Shown: positions 46,256 to 57,049, counted from the first letter of the stretch. The stretch: DNA of 64,000 nucleotides from DATKIY01 sp963726755 (GCA_963726755.1 CAVSDB010000003.1:1054001-1118000), one strand, 5' to 3'. Made by a program: numbers and translations. Notes: a model not told the origin generated them from the letters alone.

Positions 46256-48464
46256 TGGCGCATGACGCGATCGGCTGCTTCTGCTTCTTGCTCAACAGCC
46301 GGCTCCAGTGGCCGGTGTCGTGGTGCGACACGACCGGCCTGCCGCTGCCGGGCGCGGTGGTCGACGATCAAAGGCACGGCTGACTGGCCGTGACCGACGA
46401 GCCAGGCCAGTTCACGGTCAGCCCGTCGGCGCGGCGCCGGTGCCTGCTGGTCGGAGTTGCCCGGCTTCCAATCGAAGACCGTCGCGCACGAAGCCGGACC
46501 GGTCCGCCGATCCCATCCGCATCACGCTGGAAGTCGCCGGTCTGACCGATCAGGTCTCGGTTCGCGCGCCGGTCGTCGGCACGCCGCCAGACGCACGGCT
46601 CGGGCTTCGACCGCTCGATGTCGTACGCACCGCCGGCGCGCAGGCCGACATGATGCGCGCCCTGGCCGTGCTTCCCGGCGTGACGCACGGTGGACGAAGG
46701 CGCGGGGTTGTTCGTGCGCGGCGGCGACGTCAGCGAAACGCAGGTGCTGCTCGACGGCGCGGTCATCAATCATCCTTATCGCTACGAGACGCCGACCGGC
46801 GGGTTTCGCGGCGCGGTCGATCCGTTTCTGACGCAGGGCGTGTCGTTTGCCACCGGCGGATTCTCCGCCGAATACGGCAACAGTCTCAGCGGCGTCGTCG
46901 ACATGCACGGCCTGGCGCGCCCGGAGCGCGCGCGCGTGAACGTCGACGGCCGGCCTGGCCGGCGTCTCGGGCGCCGTCGCGCGAGCCGATCGGCACGCAA
47001 GCCGGCATGCGCTGTCGCCGCCAATCGCACGACGCCGCGTCTGCTCTTCGCGGTCAATCCCGAGCCCGCGGACTTCGACCAGCTGCCGGGCGGCTGGGAC
47101 TTGAGCGGCGGCGGCTCTACTTCGACAGCGCGACGCACGGCAGCTTCCGGCTCTTCGCGATCGAGCAGCGCGACCACGTCGGCGTCGAAGCTCGAGAAGG
47201 ACGCGTTCGTCGGGATTCCTGCACTCCGGCGCCGGGCATCGAGCTGGTCACCGCGCGTTGGCAGCGGCCGCTCACAGCGCGTGGAGCCTGTCACGGCGCC
47301 GCCGGCGACGACGGCTACGTCGACACGATGGACGTCGGCGTGCTTCGCGGTCGATCGAAACGGACCGCGAGCACTTCGCGTCGCGTCGATCTCGGCGGGC
47401 GGTCCGGAGACTGGACGCTGTCGAATTCGGCGCCGACGCCGGCTCGACGCGCACGAGCGTCGTCGGGCGGGTGCCCGTGCGCGGCGGCGACTTCGCCGGC
47501 GTCGACGGCATCGAGCCGCGTTCGACGTCGCGCATCGCGACTGGCGGCCGGCGCGCTACGTGGAAGCTCGACGCGGCCGATTCGGCCGGATCACGCCGAC
47601 CCTCGGACTGCGCGCGCGACTACTTCTCGCACGTCGCCACGTCGCGCGCGTCGATCCCGCGCGTGAATGTCACCGTCGACCTCGGCGCGGTCGGCCGGCT
47701 GCGATTCGCCTGGGGCGTCTATCACCAGGCGCCGTCGCCGCAGTACTTCGACCAGAGTCGCGGCGCCGCGCAGCTGCTCACCGATGGCCTCCACGCACTA
47801 CGTCGTCGGTTACGAGCGCGGCAACGATCGAGGGCGCGGCGTTCTTTCGCGCCGAAGGCTACGTGAAGGCGTATCGCGAACTGCCGCGTCGAGGACGTCG
47901 CGCTCGGGTTCTCGAGTACCGGGTACGGACACGCGCACGGCGTCGACCTGTTCACGCGGCGCGTCTGGCACTTCATCGACGTGCGCGCGCAGCGCGAGCT
48001 GGCGTCGACACGACGCGCCGCTGGACCTCGCCCGAGCAGCAGGATCGATATCCGCTGCCGGCCGGCACCTGGAAGCCGGACTTCGACGTCCCTTACACTG
48101 GCCAGCTCGTCGTCAACGCGCCGGTGTCGCGCACGGTGGCTATCGGCTTCGGCTGGCGCGTCGCCGCCGGCCGGCCGTTCACGCCGGTCATCGGCGCCAC
48201 GCGACGCCCGACGGCTACGACCCCGTCTGGGGGCCGATCAACTCCGAGCGGCTGCCGCAGCTACGAGCGCTTCGATCTGTCGGTGAGCACGTCGCGGCCG
48301 CTCGGATCGCGAGCGATCGCCGTGTTCTTCGCGAGCGTCGACAACGTCACCGACCGCGAAAGAACTTCTTCGAGTACGCGTATTCGGCCGACTACACAGC
48401 GCGGCATCCGGTGGCCGGCGCATCGCCGCGCAGCGTCTACATCGGCTGCTCGATCACCCGCTGA
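46256..48464 (+). CDS. TonB-dependent outer-membrane receptor with carboxypeptidase-regulatory N-terminus
   Basis: About 720 residues when more than a dozen single extra bases are removed. The order is a signal-like start, a regulatory beta-sandwich (VAGVV-RDTTGLPLPGAVVTIKG), then a plug domain with RTAGAQADMMRALAVLPGVTHGVDEGAGLFVRGGDVSETQVLLDGAVINHPY and ATGGFSAEYGNSLSGVVDM. A beta-barrel follows (SIPRVNVTVDLGAVGRLRFAWGVYHQAPSPQYFDQS) and ends FASVDNVTDRKNFFEYAYS. It imports a bulky substrate or anchors at the outer membrane. The start codon is uncertain. It is followed by a TPR protein and a LytS/LytTR pair, possibly its regulators. Confidence 0.8.
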
Positions 48465-48481
48465 CCAAGAGGAGAACGATC

Positions 48482-49258
48482 GTGTCATCCAGATCCGTCA
48501 TTGCTCTCGCCGTCGCCGTGGCCAGGCTCCGTCGCTCGTCGGGGCGCGACCGGCGGCGCCGCAATCCGGCGACGCCTTCAGCGCGCTGGCGGCGCGACTC
48601 GAGACCGCGGCCATCAACGGCGACACGGCCGGCCTCAAGGCGGCGCGTCTCGAGGCCATGCGCCTCCTCGCCTCGAAGCCCGCAGCCCGACCGCCTGCCG
48701 CTCATCCGGTACACCATCGCCTATGCCGGCTGGCGCCTCGGCTTCGCGCCGGCGCTGACGCCGAAGGAACAGACCGACGTGCTCGACGACGCGGAGGTGC
48801 AGCTGAACGAGGCCATCAAGCTCGACCCCGCGTTCGCCGACGCGATGGGCCTGCTCTCGGCGGTGTACGGCGCGAAGATCGCGAAGAACGCCGACCTCGG
48901 CATGTCGCTCGGACCCCGATCGAGCGAGGCAGCTCGGCCGGGCGCTCGGCCTCGAGCCGTCCAATCCCCGGCTGCTCGTCATTCGCGGGCAGAGCCAGTT
49001 CAACACGCCGCCGGAGTTTGGTGGCAGCATCAAAGATGCGGAGGCCTCGCTGAGACGCGCGCTCGAGTTGCTCGACGCGGAGCCGGTCGGGCAACCGTGG
49101 CCCAACTGGGGTCGATTCGATGCGCACGCCTGGCTCGGACAGGCGCTGGCCAGCCGCGGGGACAAGGCCGGCGCCCGGGTGCGAGTACGAACGGGCGCTC
49201 ACGATCGCGCCCGGCTCGGCGTGGGTGCGCGTCGCGCTTGCTGGGCGCTCTGAAGTAG
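48482..49258 (+). CDS. Secreted TPR-like protein
   Basis: About 255 residues with extra bases near 48525, 48680, 48925 and 49183. A signal peptide (VIALAVAVA) is followed by helical pairs: LAARLETAAINGDTAGLKAARLEAMRLL, VQLNEAIKLDPAFADAMGLLSAVYGAKI, and a final classical TPR, AHAWLGQALASRGDKAGA-EYERALTIAPGSAWVR. It starts 17 bases after the receptor stop, suggesting cotranscription and an accessory role in substrate handling. No enzymatic motif seen. Confidence 0.72.
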   Translation: MSSRSVIALAVAVARLRRSSGRDRRRRNPATPSARWRRDSRPRPSTATRPASRRRVSRPCASSPRSPQPDRLPLIRYTIAYAGWRLGFAPALTPKEQTDVLDDAEVQLNEAIKLDPAFADAMGLLSAVYGAKIAKNADLGMSLGPRSSEAARPGARPRAVQSPAARHSRAEPVQHAAGVWWQHQRCGGLAETRARVARRGAGRATVAQLGSIRCARLARTGAGQPRGQGRRPGASTNGRSRSRPARRGCASRLLGALK

Positions 49259-49285
49259 ATCTCGTCGCTCGTATCATCCGAAGCC

Positions 49286-50363
49286 ATGACAACGGTCGAC
49301 CTGTCCGACGCGACGCCGACGCCGACCTGGTGGCGAGCGCCACTCGTCTGGACCGTCGCCGTGCTGCGTGTACGCGGCGGTGTTGCGCGTGCAAATCGGG
49401 TCTGCCGTTTGCGATGGCGCTTCGCTCGAGCGCGGTCTATCTCGTATTCGCTCGCGCTCCTGACGTACCCCGTGCGTCGCTGGAGCCGGCGCGCGATGCC
49501 GGTGGGCCGTCCGGCCTGGTCGTTCGTGCTGACGCAGATCGCCGCCGGACTATCGACGATTTCGGTCTGGGCGGGCGTCAATCTCCTGAACGACTGGTAC
49601 ACCGTCGGTCCTGGTTTCTGGCAGCTCATCTACGCGCAGCAGCTGGATGTTCCAGCTGCTGTTCTCGTTCACGGTCTACGGCACCGTGCTCGGACTGACG
49701 CTGACGAGCGCAGTCCTGGCACGCGTGAACGCGAGCGCGAGCGGCGCGAGGCGGAGCTGGCGATCGTCGCGCGCGAAGCCGAGCTGATCGCCGATCCGCG
49801 CGCAGTTCCAGCCGCACTTCGTGCTGAACGCGCTCAATTCGCTGCTCGCCCTCATCGACAAGGATCCGGCGCTGGCGCGCACGATGGTCGTCCGGCTGGC
49901 CGATGTGATGAAGGCGGTCTTCGACCGGGTGGACGTGCCGGCCGTGCCGCTCGAACGCGAGCTGGATTTGGTCAAGGCGTACCTCGACGTCGAGCGCATC
50001 CGGTTCGGATCGCGTTTGTCGGTGACGCTTCGACATCGAGGACGCGGCCCGCGGCGTGCTGGTGCCGCCGTTCCTGCTGCAGCCGCTCGTCGAGAACGCC
50101 GTCAAGCACGGCATCGCGCCGTACGCGCGGCCGGGAACGGTGCGGCATCGCCGCGCGCGTCGCCGACGGCCGGCTGCGCGTCGACGTAACCGACTCCGGG
50201 CACCGGCACCTCGCCGGCGCTCGGCACCGGCCGCGGCCTGCCGCTCACGCGCCGGCGGCTCGATTCGGTCTACGGCACCGGGTACGAGCTGACGCTCGAT
50301 CACCGCGACAGCGGGACCCTCGTGCGCATCGACGTGCCGGCCGGAGCCGCGCATGTCGCGTGA
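49286..50363 (+). CDS. LytS/AlgZ-type sensor histidine kinase
   Basis: About 355 residues with extra bases near 49370, 49650, 49797, 50030, 50140 and 50205. Four TM helices in the first 160 residues (for example WSFVLTQIAAGLSTISVWAGVNLL). Then the His_kinase domain RAQFQPHFVLNALNSLLALIDKDP (phospho-acceptor His) and the ATPase part VPPFLLQPLVENAVKHGIAPYARPG, DVTDSG and GRGLPLTRRRLDSVYG. It overlaps the response-regulator start by 11 bases, so the two form a LytS/LytTR two-component system located downstream of the TonB receptor. Confidence 0.85.
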
Positions 50364-51107
50364 CCCGCTCCGCCTGCTGTTGGCCGACGACGAGCCGCTG
50401 GCGCGCGACCTGGTGCGTCGAGTACGCGGGCGCGCACGGTGAACTCGAGGTCGTGGAGGAGTGCGCAAGCGGCGACGAGCTGGCCGCCGCACTGACGCGC
50501 GGGCGGCCCGACGTGTGCCTGCTCGATATTCGAATGCCGGGCGAGGACGTGTTCGCCGTGCTCGGCCGCGCGAGCGCCGCCCAGCCGCTGCCGTCCGTCA
50601 TCTTCGCCACCGCCTTCGACGGCTACGCGGTTCGCGCCTTCGACATGAACGCCGTCGACTATCTGGTCAAGCCGTACTCGGAGGACCGGTTCGCCGAGGC
50701 CATCCGGCGCGTTCGCACGCGACGGCAGGCCGACCGGCCCGACGACGGCCTGGCGCGCGTCATCCGAGACCTCGGGCCACGGCCGGACCGCCTGCTCGTG
50801 CCTGACGGCCGGCGGATGGTGCCGCTCGCCGTGTCGGACATCGTGTGGATCAAGGCCGAGGACGACTACGTCGCGCGTCCACGCCGGCGGCCGCAGCTAT
50901 CTGGTGAGCCGTACCCTGAAAGACCTCGAGACGCGCCTGGATCCGGAACGGTTCGTGCGGCTCCACCGATCGGCGCTCGTCCAGGCCGCGCACATCCGTG
51001 AAGTCACGGCCCAGGGCGGCAGCCGCTATCGCGTCCGCCTGAGCGACGACACCATCGTCATCGTCAGCCGCACGCGCGTGCCAGAACTCAAACGCTGGAT
51101 GCTGTAG
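50353..51107 (+). CDS. LytTR family response regulator
   Basis: About 250 residues with breaks near 50418 and 50880. Receiver domain: LRLLLADDEPLARDLV (acidic pocket), phospho-acceptor Asp in DVCLLDIRMPGEDVF, ATAFDGYAVRAFDMNAVDYLVKPY (Thr/Ala and Lys). LytTR DNA-binding domain: VSDIVWIKAEDDYV, SYLVSRTLKDLETRLDPERFVRLHRSALVQAAHIREV and DDTIVIVSRTRVPELKRWML. It pairs with the kinase at 49286. Targets probably include the receptor operon, but no LytTR direct-repeat site could be placed with confidence. Confidence 0.88.
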
Positions 51108-51128
51108 AAAAGACCCCGGCGTCCTTTC

Positions 51129-51822
51129 CTAGTCGCCGCCGGCGCCCTTGAACTGATCGGATTCGTCGGCGAACAGGATATTGAAGCTGGTGAGTGAACC
51201 GTAGCAGCCGCTGATGTACGCCTGCAGCTTCACCTTCGCGTCGTCGGACAGATCGGCCGCGTTGACCTGCTGCTCGAGCGTGCGCAGCCGGTTTCGAAGC
51301 ATGACGACCTTGTGGAAGAAGGTCTCGATCGGCCAACTCTTCTCCTGCGCGCCCGGCGTCCCTGGTCGCAGCACGAGCGTGCCGCCGCGCCACTTGGCCG
51401 CAGGCGCCACCGGCGTGATGCCCGTTTCCTCGCGGATGACCCGGCGCAGGAGCATCTCGAGATCGTGACCGGCGTCTGTTGGCACGCTCATGCGAGGACT
51501 CGTCCTTTCGCGTTCGCTCACGACGGGAAGATCGACCGCGGTCGCGGCAGGCTGGCGGACCGGACGCGGGCTCGCGCGGCGCCGTGGGCTGTCGGCCCGG
51601 CGGCGACGCGAGGCTGGCCCCACGCAGCGCTGGCGCGGGGACGGGCGCATCCACGCGCGGTCCACCGCGGTAGTTGTGCTCGCTTCGGCAGAATCCGCAC
51701 ACCACCCGAACGGGCCGGCCATCGGCATCGGCCGCGCCGACCGTGTGGATGCGATCGGTCTTGCACGCGCGGCAGTAGTCCTCGATTGAGGAGCCGGCGC
51801 GGTAGGTGCGAATGACAGACAC
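51129..51822 (-). CDS. Zinc-ribbon protein of unknown function
   Basis: About 230 residues with a frame break near 51500. The N-terminus IEDYCRACKTDRIHTVGAADADGRPVRVVCGFCRSEHNYRGG has two CXXC knuckles and is a zinc ribbon. A Pro/Ala/Arg-rich linker follows, and then a helical C-terminal domain (DLEMLLRRVIREETGITPVAPAAKWRGGTLVLRPG, EKSWPIETFFHKVVMLRNRLRTLEQQVNAADLSDDAKVKLQAYISGCYGSLTSFNILFAD). A GTG start at 51822 lies six bases after the cyclophilin stop. The C-terminal part looks like a conserved acidobacterial/deltaproteobacterial domain, but I cannot assign a role. Confidence 0.65.
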
Positions 51823-51827
51823 GTGAC

Positions 51828-52340
51828 TTACGTCCGTTCGATCGTCACCTTGTTGATGACGACCGGCGGGTTGGGCCGGTCGTGCGAGTCGGTCTTGACC
51901 GCGCCGATCTTCGCGATGACGTCGAGGCCCTTCGACACGCGGCCGAAGACGGTGTGCTTTCGATCGAGGTGCGGCGTGGGACCGAGCGTGATGAAGAACT
52001 GGCTGCCGTTGGTGTTCGGTCCGGCGTTGGCCATCGACAGAATGCCCGCGCGTTCGTGGCGGAGTTCGGGATGGAACTCGTCCTCGAACTGATAGCCGGG
52101 CCCGCCGTAGCCCTGCCCGAGCGGATCGCCGCCCTGAATCATGAAGCGATCGATGACGCGGTGAAAGACGATGCCGTCGTAGAACGGCTTCTTGTGTTTC
52201 TCGCCGGTCTTCGGGTGCTTCCATTCCTTCGTGCCCTCGGCGAGACCGGTGAAGTTGGCGACGGTCTTCGGAGCCTTGGCGTCGAACAGTTCGACCGTGA
52301 AATTGCCGAGCGTCGTCTCGAAATGCGCGTGAGTAGGCAT
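51828..52340 (-). CDS. Peptidyl-prolyl cis-trans isomerase, cyclophilin type
   Basis: Intact, 170 residues with no signal peptide, so cytoplasmic. Cyclophilin core: ATLGNFTVELFDAKAPKTVANFTGLAEG, FYDGIVFHRVIDRFMIQGGDPLGQGYGGPGYQFEDEF, GILSMANAGPNTNGSQFFITLGPTPHLDRKHTVFGRV. Catalytic Arg (HRVI), Phe, Gln (FMIQGGD) and His (LDRKHTVFG) are in place. It catalyses proline isomerisation in protein folding. It lies between the TPR lipoprotein and zinc-ribbon genes on the same strand. Confidence 0.96.
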   Translation of the reverse strand: MPTHAHFETTLGNFTVELFDAKAPKTVANFTGLAEGTKEWKHPKTGEKHKKPFYDGIVFHRVIDRFMIQGGDPLGQGYGGPGYQFEDEFHPELRHERAGILSMANAGPNTNGSQFFITLGPTPHLDRKHTVFGRVSKGLDVIAKIGAVKTDSHDRPNPPVVINKVTIERT

Positions 52341-52352
52341 CCGGCTATTGTG

Positions 52353-54030
52353 TCAGAACTCGCGTAAGGGGTCCTTGATGATTTCTCGGAGCGAGGCCAC
52401 GAGCTTCTCGAGGGTTGGGTCGAGCGCGGCGATCTCGATCAGGGCGCGGGCCTGGGCCAGGTCGCCGCCCTGCGCAAAGCGGCTGGCGGCATTGAACGCG
52501 GCGGCGTACTGCTGGCTGCGGTCGTCCTTGAGCGCCTGCTCGAAGCCGGCCATTTGCTGCGCCTTGTAGTCGGGCTCGAGGTCCTCGCGCGCGGACACGG
52601 CCGTCAGCCCGTCCTGGTCCTGCTGGACGTTGCGCGCGTAGCAGCTCATCGAGTCGTTGAAGTGGACGGCTGATTCCAGCCATCGCTCGGCCTTGATGCC
52701 GACCAGGCCGAGGTACCACATGGCGACGCAGTTGCTATTGCCGCGCACGGCACGCTTGGCCCGCAGCAGGTCATCACGAGCCGTCGCCAGATCGTTCTGC
52801 TCGTATTCGATGATGCCGGCCAGATTGAGGATCTCCGCAGTGGGCTCGAGCCGCTTGGCTTGATTGCTGTCGATGCGCGCCGGCTCGAGTTCCTGCTGGA
52901 AGTGCCGGATCCACGCGCGCCAGTAGAACGCGTTCCCGGCGTTGTCGGTGTCGAGCGCGATCATCTTCGTGGCCGTGTCGATCGCCTCGTCGAACCGTTT
53001 GAGGTACGCCAGACACATCGTCCGGCCGAGCAGCGCGTCTTCGTGCTCGGGTTTGAGCACGAGCGTCTCGTCGTAGAACCGCAAGGCGGTACGGCAGTCG
53101 CCGCGCACCTGGTTGTAGTTGCCGCTGAAGTAGGTCACCTCCGGCGAGGTGGGAAACCGCGCGTACGCCTCGGCGAGGAGTTCCTTGGCCCTGGGCCTTG
53201 GCTTGGCCGGTGACTGGCTCACGGGCGCACCGCCCGCGGCCTCCAACGCCATGGCCAGGCGTGCCAGGTAGTACGACGTCTCGACAAATCGCGGCGATCG
53301 CGCGCGCACGCTCTCCATCGACCTCCGGCGTCTGGTCTCGGCAGACGGCTCGTCGATAGACGATGAGCGGCGGGGCGTCGGCGGCGATCGCGCGCGGCCA
53401 GACGGGGATCGGCGCCGGCAGAGCGAGCCGAGCGCCAGGCGGCAGGCCCGGAGGAGGCGGGCCCGGCGCGGCGAGCGACTCACGAGCGGGGGGCGCATTC
53501 AACGGGCGCGGCCGCGTCGGATAGGCGCAGTCGATGGCCAGCGCCACGTACTGCCGCACGGGCTGGCGAAGCGCCGCGGTCTCGAGCCACGCGACCTCGC
53601 CGTTGATCTCGCGGGACGAACGGCGCACGCTCGCGCCGGAAGTTCTCCGATTCGCGGCGCGGCCACCCGCTGTCGTCGTTGGGCACCGCTTCGACGATGG
53701 CCAGATACCGGTCCGCCTCGAGCGAGGGCGGCAGCTCGTGCGCAACCGCCATCGCCCGCGCGAGCGACGCCGACGCGTCGAGCGCCAGCTCCCGCTCGCG
53801 CAAGGTCAGCAGCAATTCGGTCTCGAACAGATGCGCGACGACGAGCGGCCGCGCCTTCCCCACGGCGACGTTGTGCGTACATGCCGCGGGCCTCGAGGAG
53901 GCAGTCGTAGCAGCCGTCGAGGACCAGCGCGTCGGCCCGCGCGAGTTCGGCGAGGGCCTGCTTTGCTGAGAGGCGGGGCCGAAGCGCAGGCCGCGCCGGC
54001 CAGCGACAGGGCAAGCAAGACACGCCGCAT
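52353..54030 (-). CDS. TPR-repeat lipoprotein of unknown function
   Basis: About 555 residues. It begins MRRVLLALSLAGAACASAPP, a lipoprotein signal with lipobox AGAAC. The N-terminal region is helical (ALAELARADALVLDGCYDCLLEARGMYA, LFETELLLTLRERELALDASASLARAMAVAHELP). The C-terminal 350 residues are classical TPRs: TALRFYDETLVLKPEHEDALLGRTMCLAYLKRFDEAIDTATKMIALD, RIDSNQAKRLEPTAEILNLAGIIEYEQNDLATARDDLLRAKRAV. Single extra bases break the first third (near 53960, 53880, 53640, 53570, 53340 and 53300); the last 300 residues are intact. A protein-protein scaffold in the cell envelope is likely. Confidence 0.72.
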
Positions 54031-54070
54031 CTGGGTATTGGACACCGGAAAAACGACTCCGGGAGTCGTT

Positions 54071-55264
54071 TCACGCCACAGGCGAAGCCGCTTCCAGGGC
54101 AACGACTCCCGGAGTCTTGACCCGGTCCAGTCCCTCGACGATGTCGCGGACCAGGTCCTTCGGGCTCTCGCAGCCCGGCGACAGGCGGATCAGCGTGTCG
54201 GACAGCCCGAGCGCCTCTCGCGTCTCGGCCGGAATCGACGCGTGCGTCATCTTGCACGGCAGGCACACGAGCGCGCGCACGCCGCCCAGGCTCTCGCCGA
54301 GCGCGAAGTAGCGCAGCGACGACACGAACGCCGACGCCTCCTCCGGCGTGCCGTCCAGCTCGAACGACACCATGCCGCCGAACCCGGTCATCTGCCGGCG
54401 CGCGATGTCGTGCCCGGGATGCGACGGCAGCCCCGGGAAGTACACGCGCCGCACGCGCGGGTGCCGCACGAGCGCCTCGGCCATCGCCGCCGCGTTCTCG
54501 CGCGTGCCGCTGCATCCGCAGCTCGAGCGTCTTGCAGGCCGCGCAGCGTGAGCCAGCAGTCGAACGGACTCGGCACGCCGCCGAGCGCGTTCTGCAGAAA
54601 CCCGACGGGCTCGAAGACCGCCGCGTCGCGCGCGATGACGGCGCCCTGAATCAGGTCCGAATGCCCGGCCAGGTACTTCGTCACGCTGTGCACGACGAGA
54701 TCGGCGCCGAGCTCGAACGGCTGCTGGAAGTACGGCGTCGCGAACGTGTTGTCGACGACGACGAGCGCGCCGCGCGCGTGCGCGATGCGCGACACGCCGC
54801 GATGTCGTACACGAGCAGCCGCGGATTGGTCGGCGATTCGAGCCACACGAGCTGCGTCTTCGGCGTCACCGCCGCGTTCGACCGCGTCCAGATCCGCGAA
54901 GTCCACCTGCGTCACGATCGCAGCCGAGCGGCTCGAACACGTTGTGCAGCATGCGGAACGTGCCGCCGTAGACGTCGCCGGGCACGACGATCTCCGCGCC
55001 TGGCTTCAGGTACGCCTGCAGAATCGCGTGCTCGGCCGCCAAGCCCGATCCGAAGACGGCGGCGTGGCTCGCGCCTTCGAGTTCCGCGAGCACGGCCTCG
55101 AGCCGCTTGCGCGTCGGATTCGACGTGCGCGTGTAGTCGAAGCCGCGGTGCTCGCCCGGCCCGATCTGCTGATACGTCGTCGTCTGAAAGATCGGCGAGA
55201 CGACGGCGCCGGTGTGCGGCTCGATCGGCTGGCCGGCGTGAATGGTCTTGGTCGCGAAATCCAT
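54071..55264 (-). CDS. metB: Cystathionine gamma-synthase / gamma-lyase (trans-sulfuration PLP enzyme)
   Basis: About 395 residues with breaks near 54925, 54870, 54795 and 54520. Family blocks: FATKTIHAGQPIEPHTGAVVSPIFQTTTYQQ, YTRTSNPTRKRLEAVLAELEGASHAAVFGSGLAA, VPGDVYGGTFRML, VWLESPTNPRLLVYDIAA, VVVDNTFATPYFQQPFELGADLVVHSVTKYLAGHSD (PLP Lys) and MTHASIPAETREALGLSDTLIRLSPGCE. Synthase and lyase cannot be told apart by eye. Its place 17 bases after homoserine dehydrogenase, under a SAM riboswitch, supports a biosynthetic role: O-acyl-homoserine plus cysteine (or sulfide) toward methionine. Confidence 0.88.
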
Positions 55265-55281
55265 GATGAGGTCTCCTGACG

Positions 55282-56625
55282 TTATCGACGAGGTGATGAA
55301 AGAACGGGCAGCGCGACGGCCGACGCGCCCGCGGATGCCAGAGCCGCGACAGCGGCGCGAATGGCTCGACAGGACGCCGGCGCCGTGAGCGCCACGACGT
55401 GCACGTCGAGCGCCACGACTTTCTCGATCGGCACGTGGCACGTCGTCAGACTCGCGACGGCCGCGAGCCGTTCCGGCGACGTTCGGCGCACGCTCAGAAA
55501 CCATGGGCACACGGGCGGCTCGCGCAGCGCGCTGCCGCTCACCCGGCCCGGCGTCACGGCGGTCTGAACCGGCGTCGTCGACAGCCCGCCGGCGATCGCT
55601 TCGACGATGTCGTCGAGGATCGTGACGGCGGTGGCTTCGGGCCCGGCGCCTGGTCCGGCAAACAACACGTCGCCGGCCGCGCGCATCGGTCAGTTCGAGC
55701 GCGTTGGTGACGCCGTCGAGCCGCGCGAACGGATGGTCGGCCGGAACGAACGCGGGGCCGACCCACGCGCCGGCGGCCGCCGGGTCGAGCGACGGCAAAC
55801 GCGACGGGCTTGATCGTGCCGCCCAGCCGCCGCGCGCCTGCGAAGTCGGCCGGGTCGAGCGACGTCGAGTCCCGTGCGCGGCAGATCGGCCGACCTGCAC
55901 GTCGCGGCATCCGGCCAGGTGCAGCAGGATCGTGAGCTTCTCGGCCGCGTCACGACCGCTCGATGTCGGCCGAGCTGTCGGGCTCGGCATAGCCGCGCGC
56001 CGTCGCGTCGGCCAGCGCGGTCGTCGAACGACGCGCCCTGCTCAATCGCGCCGACGATGAAGTGCGACGTGCCGTTGACGATGCCTTCGAGACGGCTGGC
56101 GGCGGAGATGAGCGGCCGGCGCGACAGCGAACCGAGAAACGGCACGCCGGCGAGCACCGCCGCGTCGCACGCGAGCGTCGTCTGGTGCCGTTCGGCGAGC
56201 GCGCGCAGCTCCGGACCGTGCGTGCGCCATCAGCGTCTTGTTCGCGGTCACGACCGGAATGCCCGCCCGCAGCGCCGCGACGACGAGCGTGCGCGCCGGT
56301 TCGACGCCGCCCAGCACTTCGACCACGAGGTCGACGTCACGGCCGATGGCGCGGGCGGCGTCGGTCGACGAGCGGCACGAGCGGGCCCTTCGCGCGCCTT
56401 CAACGCGTCGCGAACGAGCGCCCGTACCGGACGCAGTTCGACGCCGGCGTGAGCCAGCCGTTCGCGTTCGACGGCGGCGACGGTCGCGACGGCCTGGCCG
56501 ATGCGGCCGTACCCGAGCAGCGCGAGGCGCACGACGCGGACATCCTGATGCACGAGTCGATCGAGGGGAACTGAGAGCAAGCCCAAGCCCGGCCCAAACG
56601 CGGAATCCTGAAACACCTGATCCAT
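55282..56625 (-). CDS. hom: Homoserine dehydrogenase
   Basis: About 440 residues with breaks near 56370, 56225, 56025, 55960, 55880, 55800 and 55690. The NAD-binding part reads VVRLALLGYGRIGQAVATV, and VDLVVEVLGGVEPARTLVVAALRAGIPVVTANKTLMA contains the family ANK motif. The catalytic part has GSLSRRPLISAASRLEGIVNGTSHFIV and LHLAGC near the DAAEKLTILLHLAG helix. An ACT-like C-terminus ends VASLTTCHVPIEKVVALDVHVVALTAPA. The enzyme reduces aspartate semialdehyde to homoserine. The ATG at 56625 adds about 30 residues before the core; a GTG near 56553 is an alternative. The riboswitch upstream controls it together with metB. Confidence 0.88.
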
Positions 56626-56810
56626 CTGTCGACACCCGTTCCGTCATGTCGCCGGGCGCAGCTCCGCCAAAGCGCGGGGTCGGCCGATCCGAAACCCGCG
56701 CGCGGTGCTCGCGCCGTACTGGCCGTTCGCGCGGACGCTTCCGCGCGCATCGGCGTCGCTTCTACCGTGGGAACGAGTGATGCTGTCGACGGCGGAGCCG
56801 CCGACCTCGT

Positions 56811-56910
56811 TTTATCTTCCCCGGCAAAGGGCAGGAGTTAGCACCTGGGCGTTTGCCGCCTGGTTGCTGTGGCGTCGTCGGGCCTGTTCCCTCAGCCACT
56901 CGCGATAAAG
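56811..56910 (-). ncRNA. SAM-I (S-box) riboswitch
   Basis: Read on the minus strand, TTTATC opens and GATAAA closes the P1 stem. Between them are the hallmark segments in order: GAGGGA and GGCCC (P2/kink-turn side, 56893-56880), GCAACC, a GGCG-GCAAA-CGCC hairpin (P3), GGTGCTAA (56845-56838) and CCTGC...GCCGGGGAAGAT (P4 back to P1). This matches the S-box consensus. Downstream, GGCGG-AGC-CCGCC at about 56788-56805 could form the expression-platform hairpin. SAM binding should reduce expression of hom and metB. Confidence 0.9.
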
Positions 56911-56935
56911 CCCGCAGCGATGCAGGCAGGCGACG

Positions 56936-56964
56936 AGAATACACACGACATCTACGTATGTCAA
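56936..56964 (-). promoter_or_regulatory. Sigma70 promoter of the riboswitch-hom-metB transcript
   Basis: On the minus strand TTGACA (56964-56959), a 17-base spacer and TATTCT (56941-56936). The predicted start near 56929 places the S-box about 20 bases into the leader, as expected. Confidence 0.85.
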
Positions 56965-56987
56965 TACAGTGATTAAACTATAAGCGC

Positions 56988-57049
56988 CAGCGACACCGAG
57001 CGAGCCGGGGGTGGGGCCCAGCGACACCGAGCGAGCTGGGGGTGGGGCC
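56988..57049. repeat. 31-bp tandem duplication
   Basis: CAGCGACACCGAGCGAGC followed by GGGGGTGGGGCC at 56988-57018 is repeated at 57019-57049 with a single C/T difference; a partial third copy (CCAGCGAGCGAG) follows. It lies between the VOC gene stop and the hom promoter and is G-rich on this strand. Confidence 0.9.
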
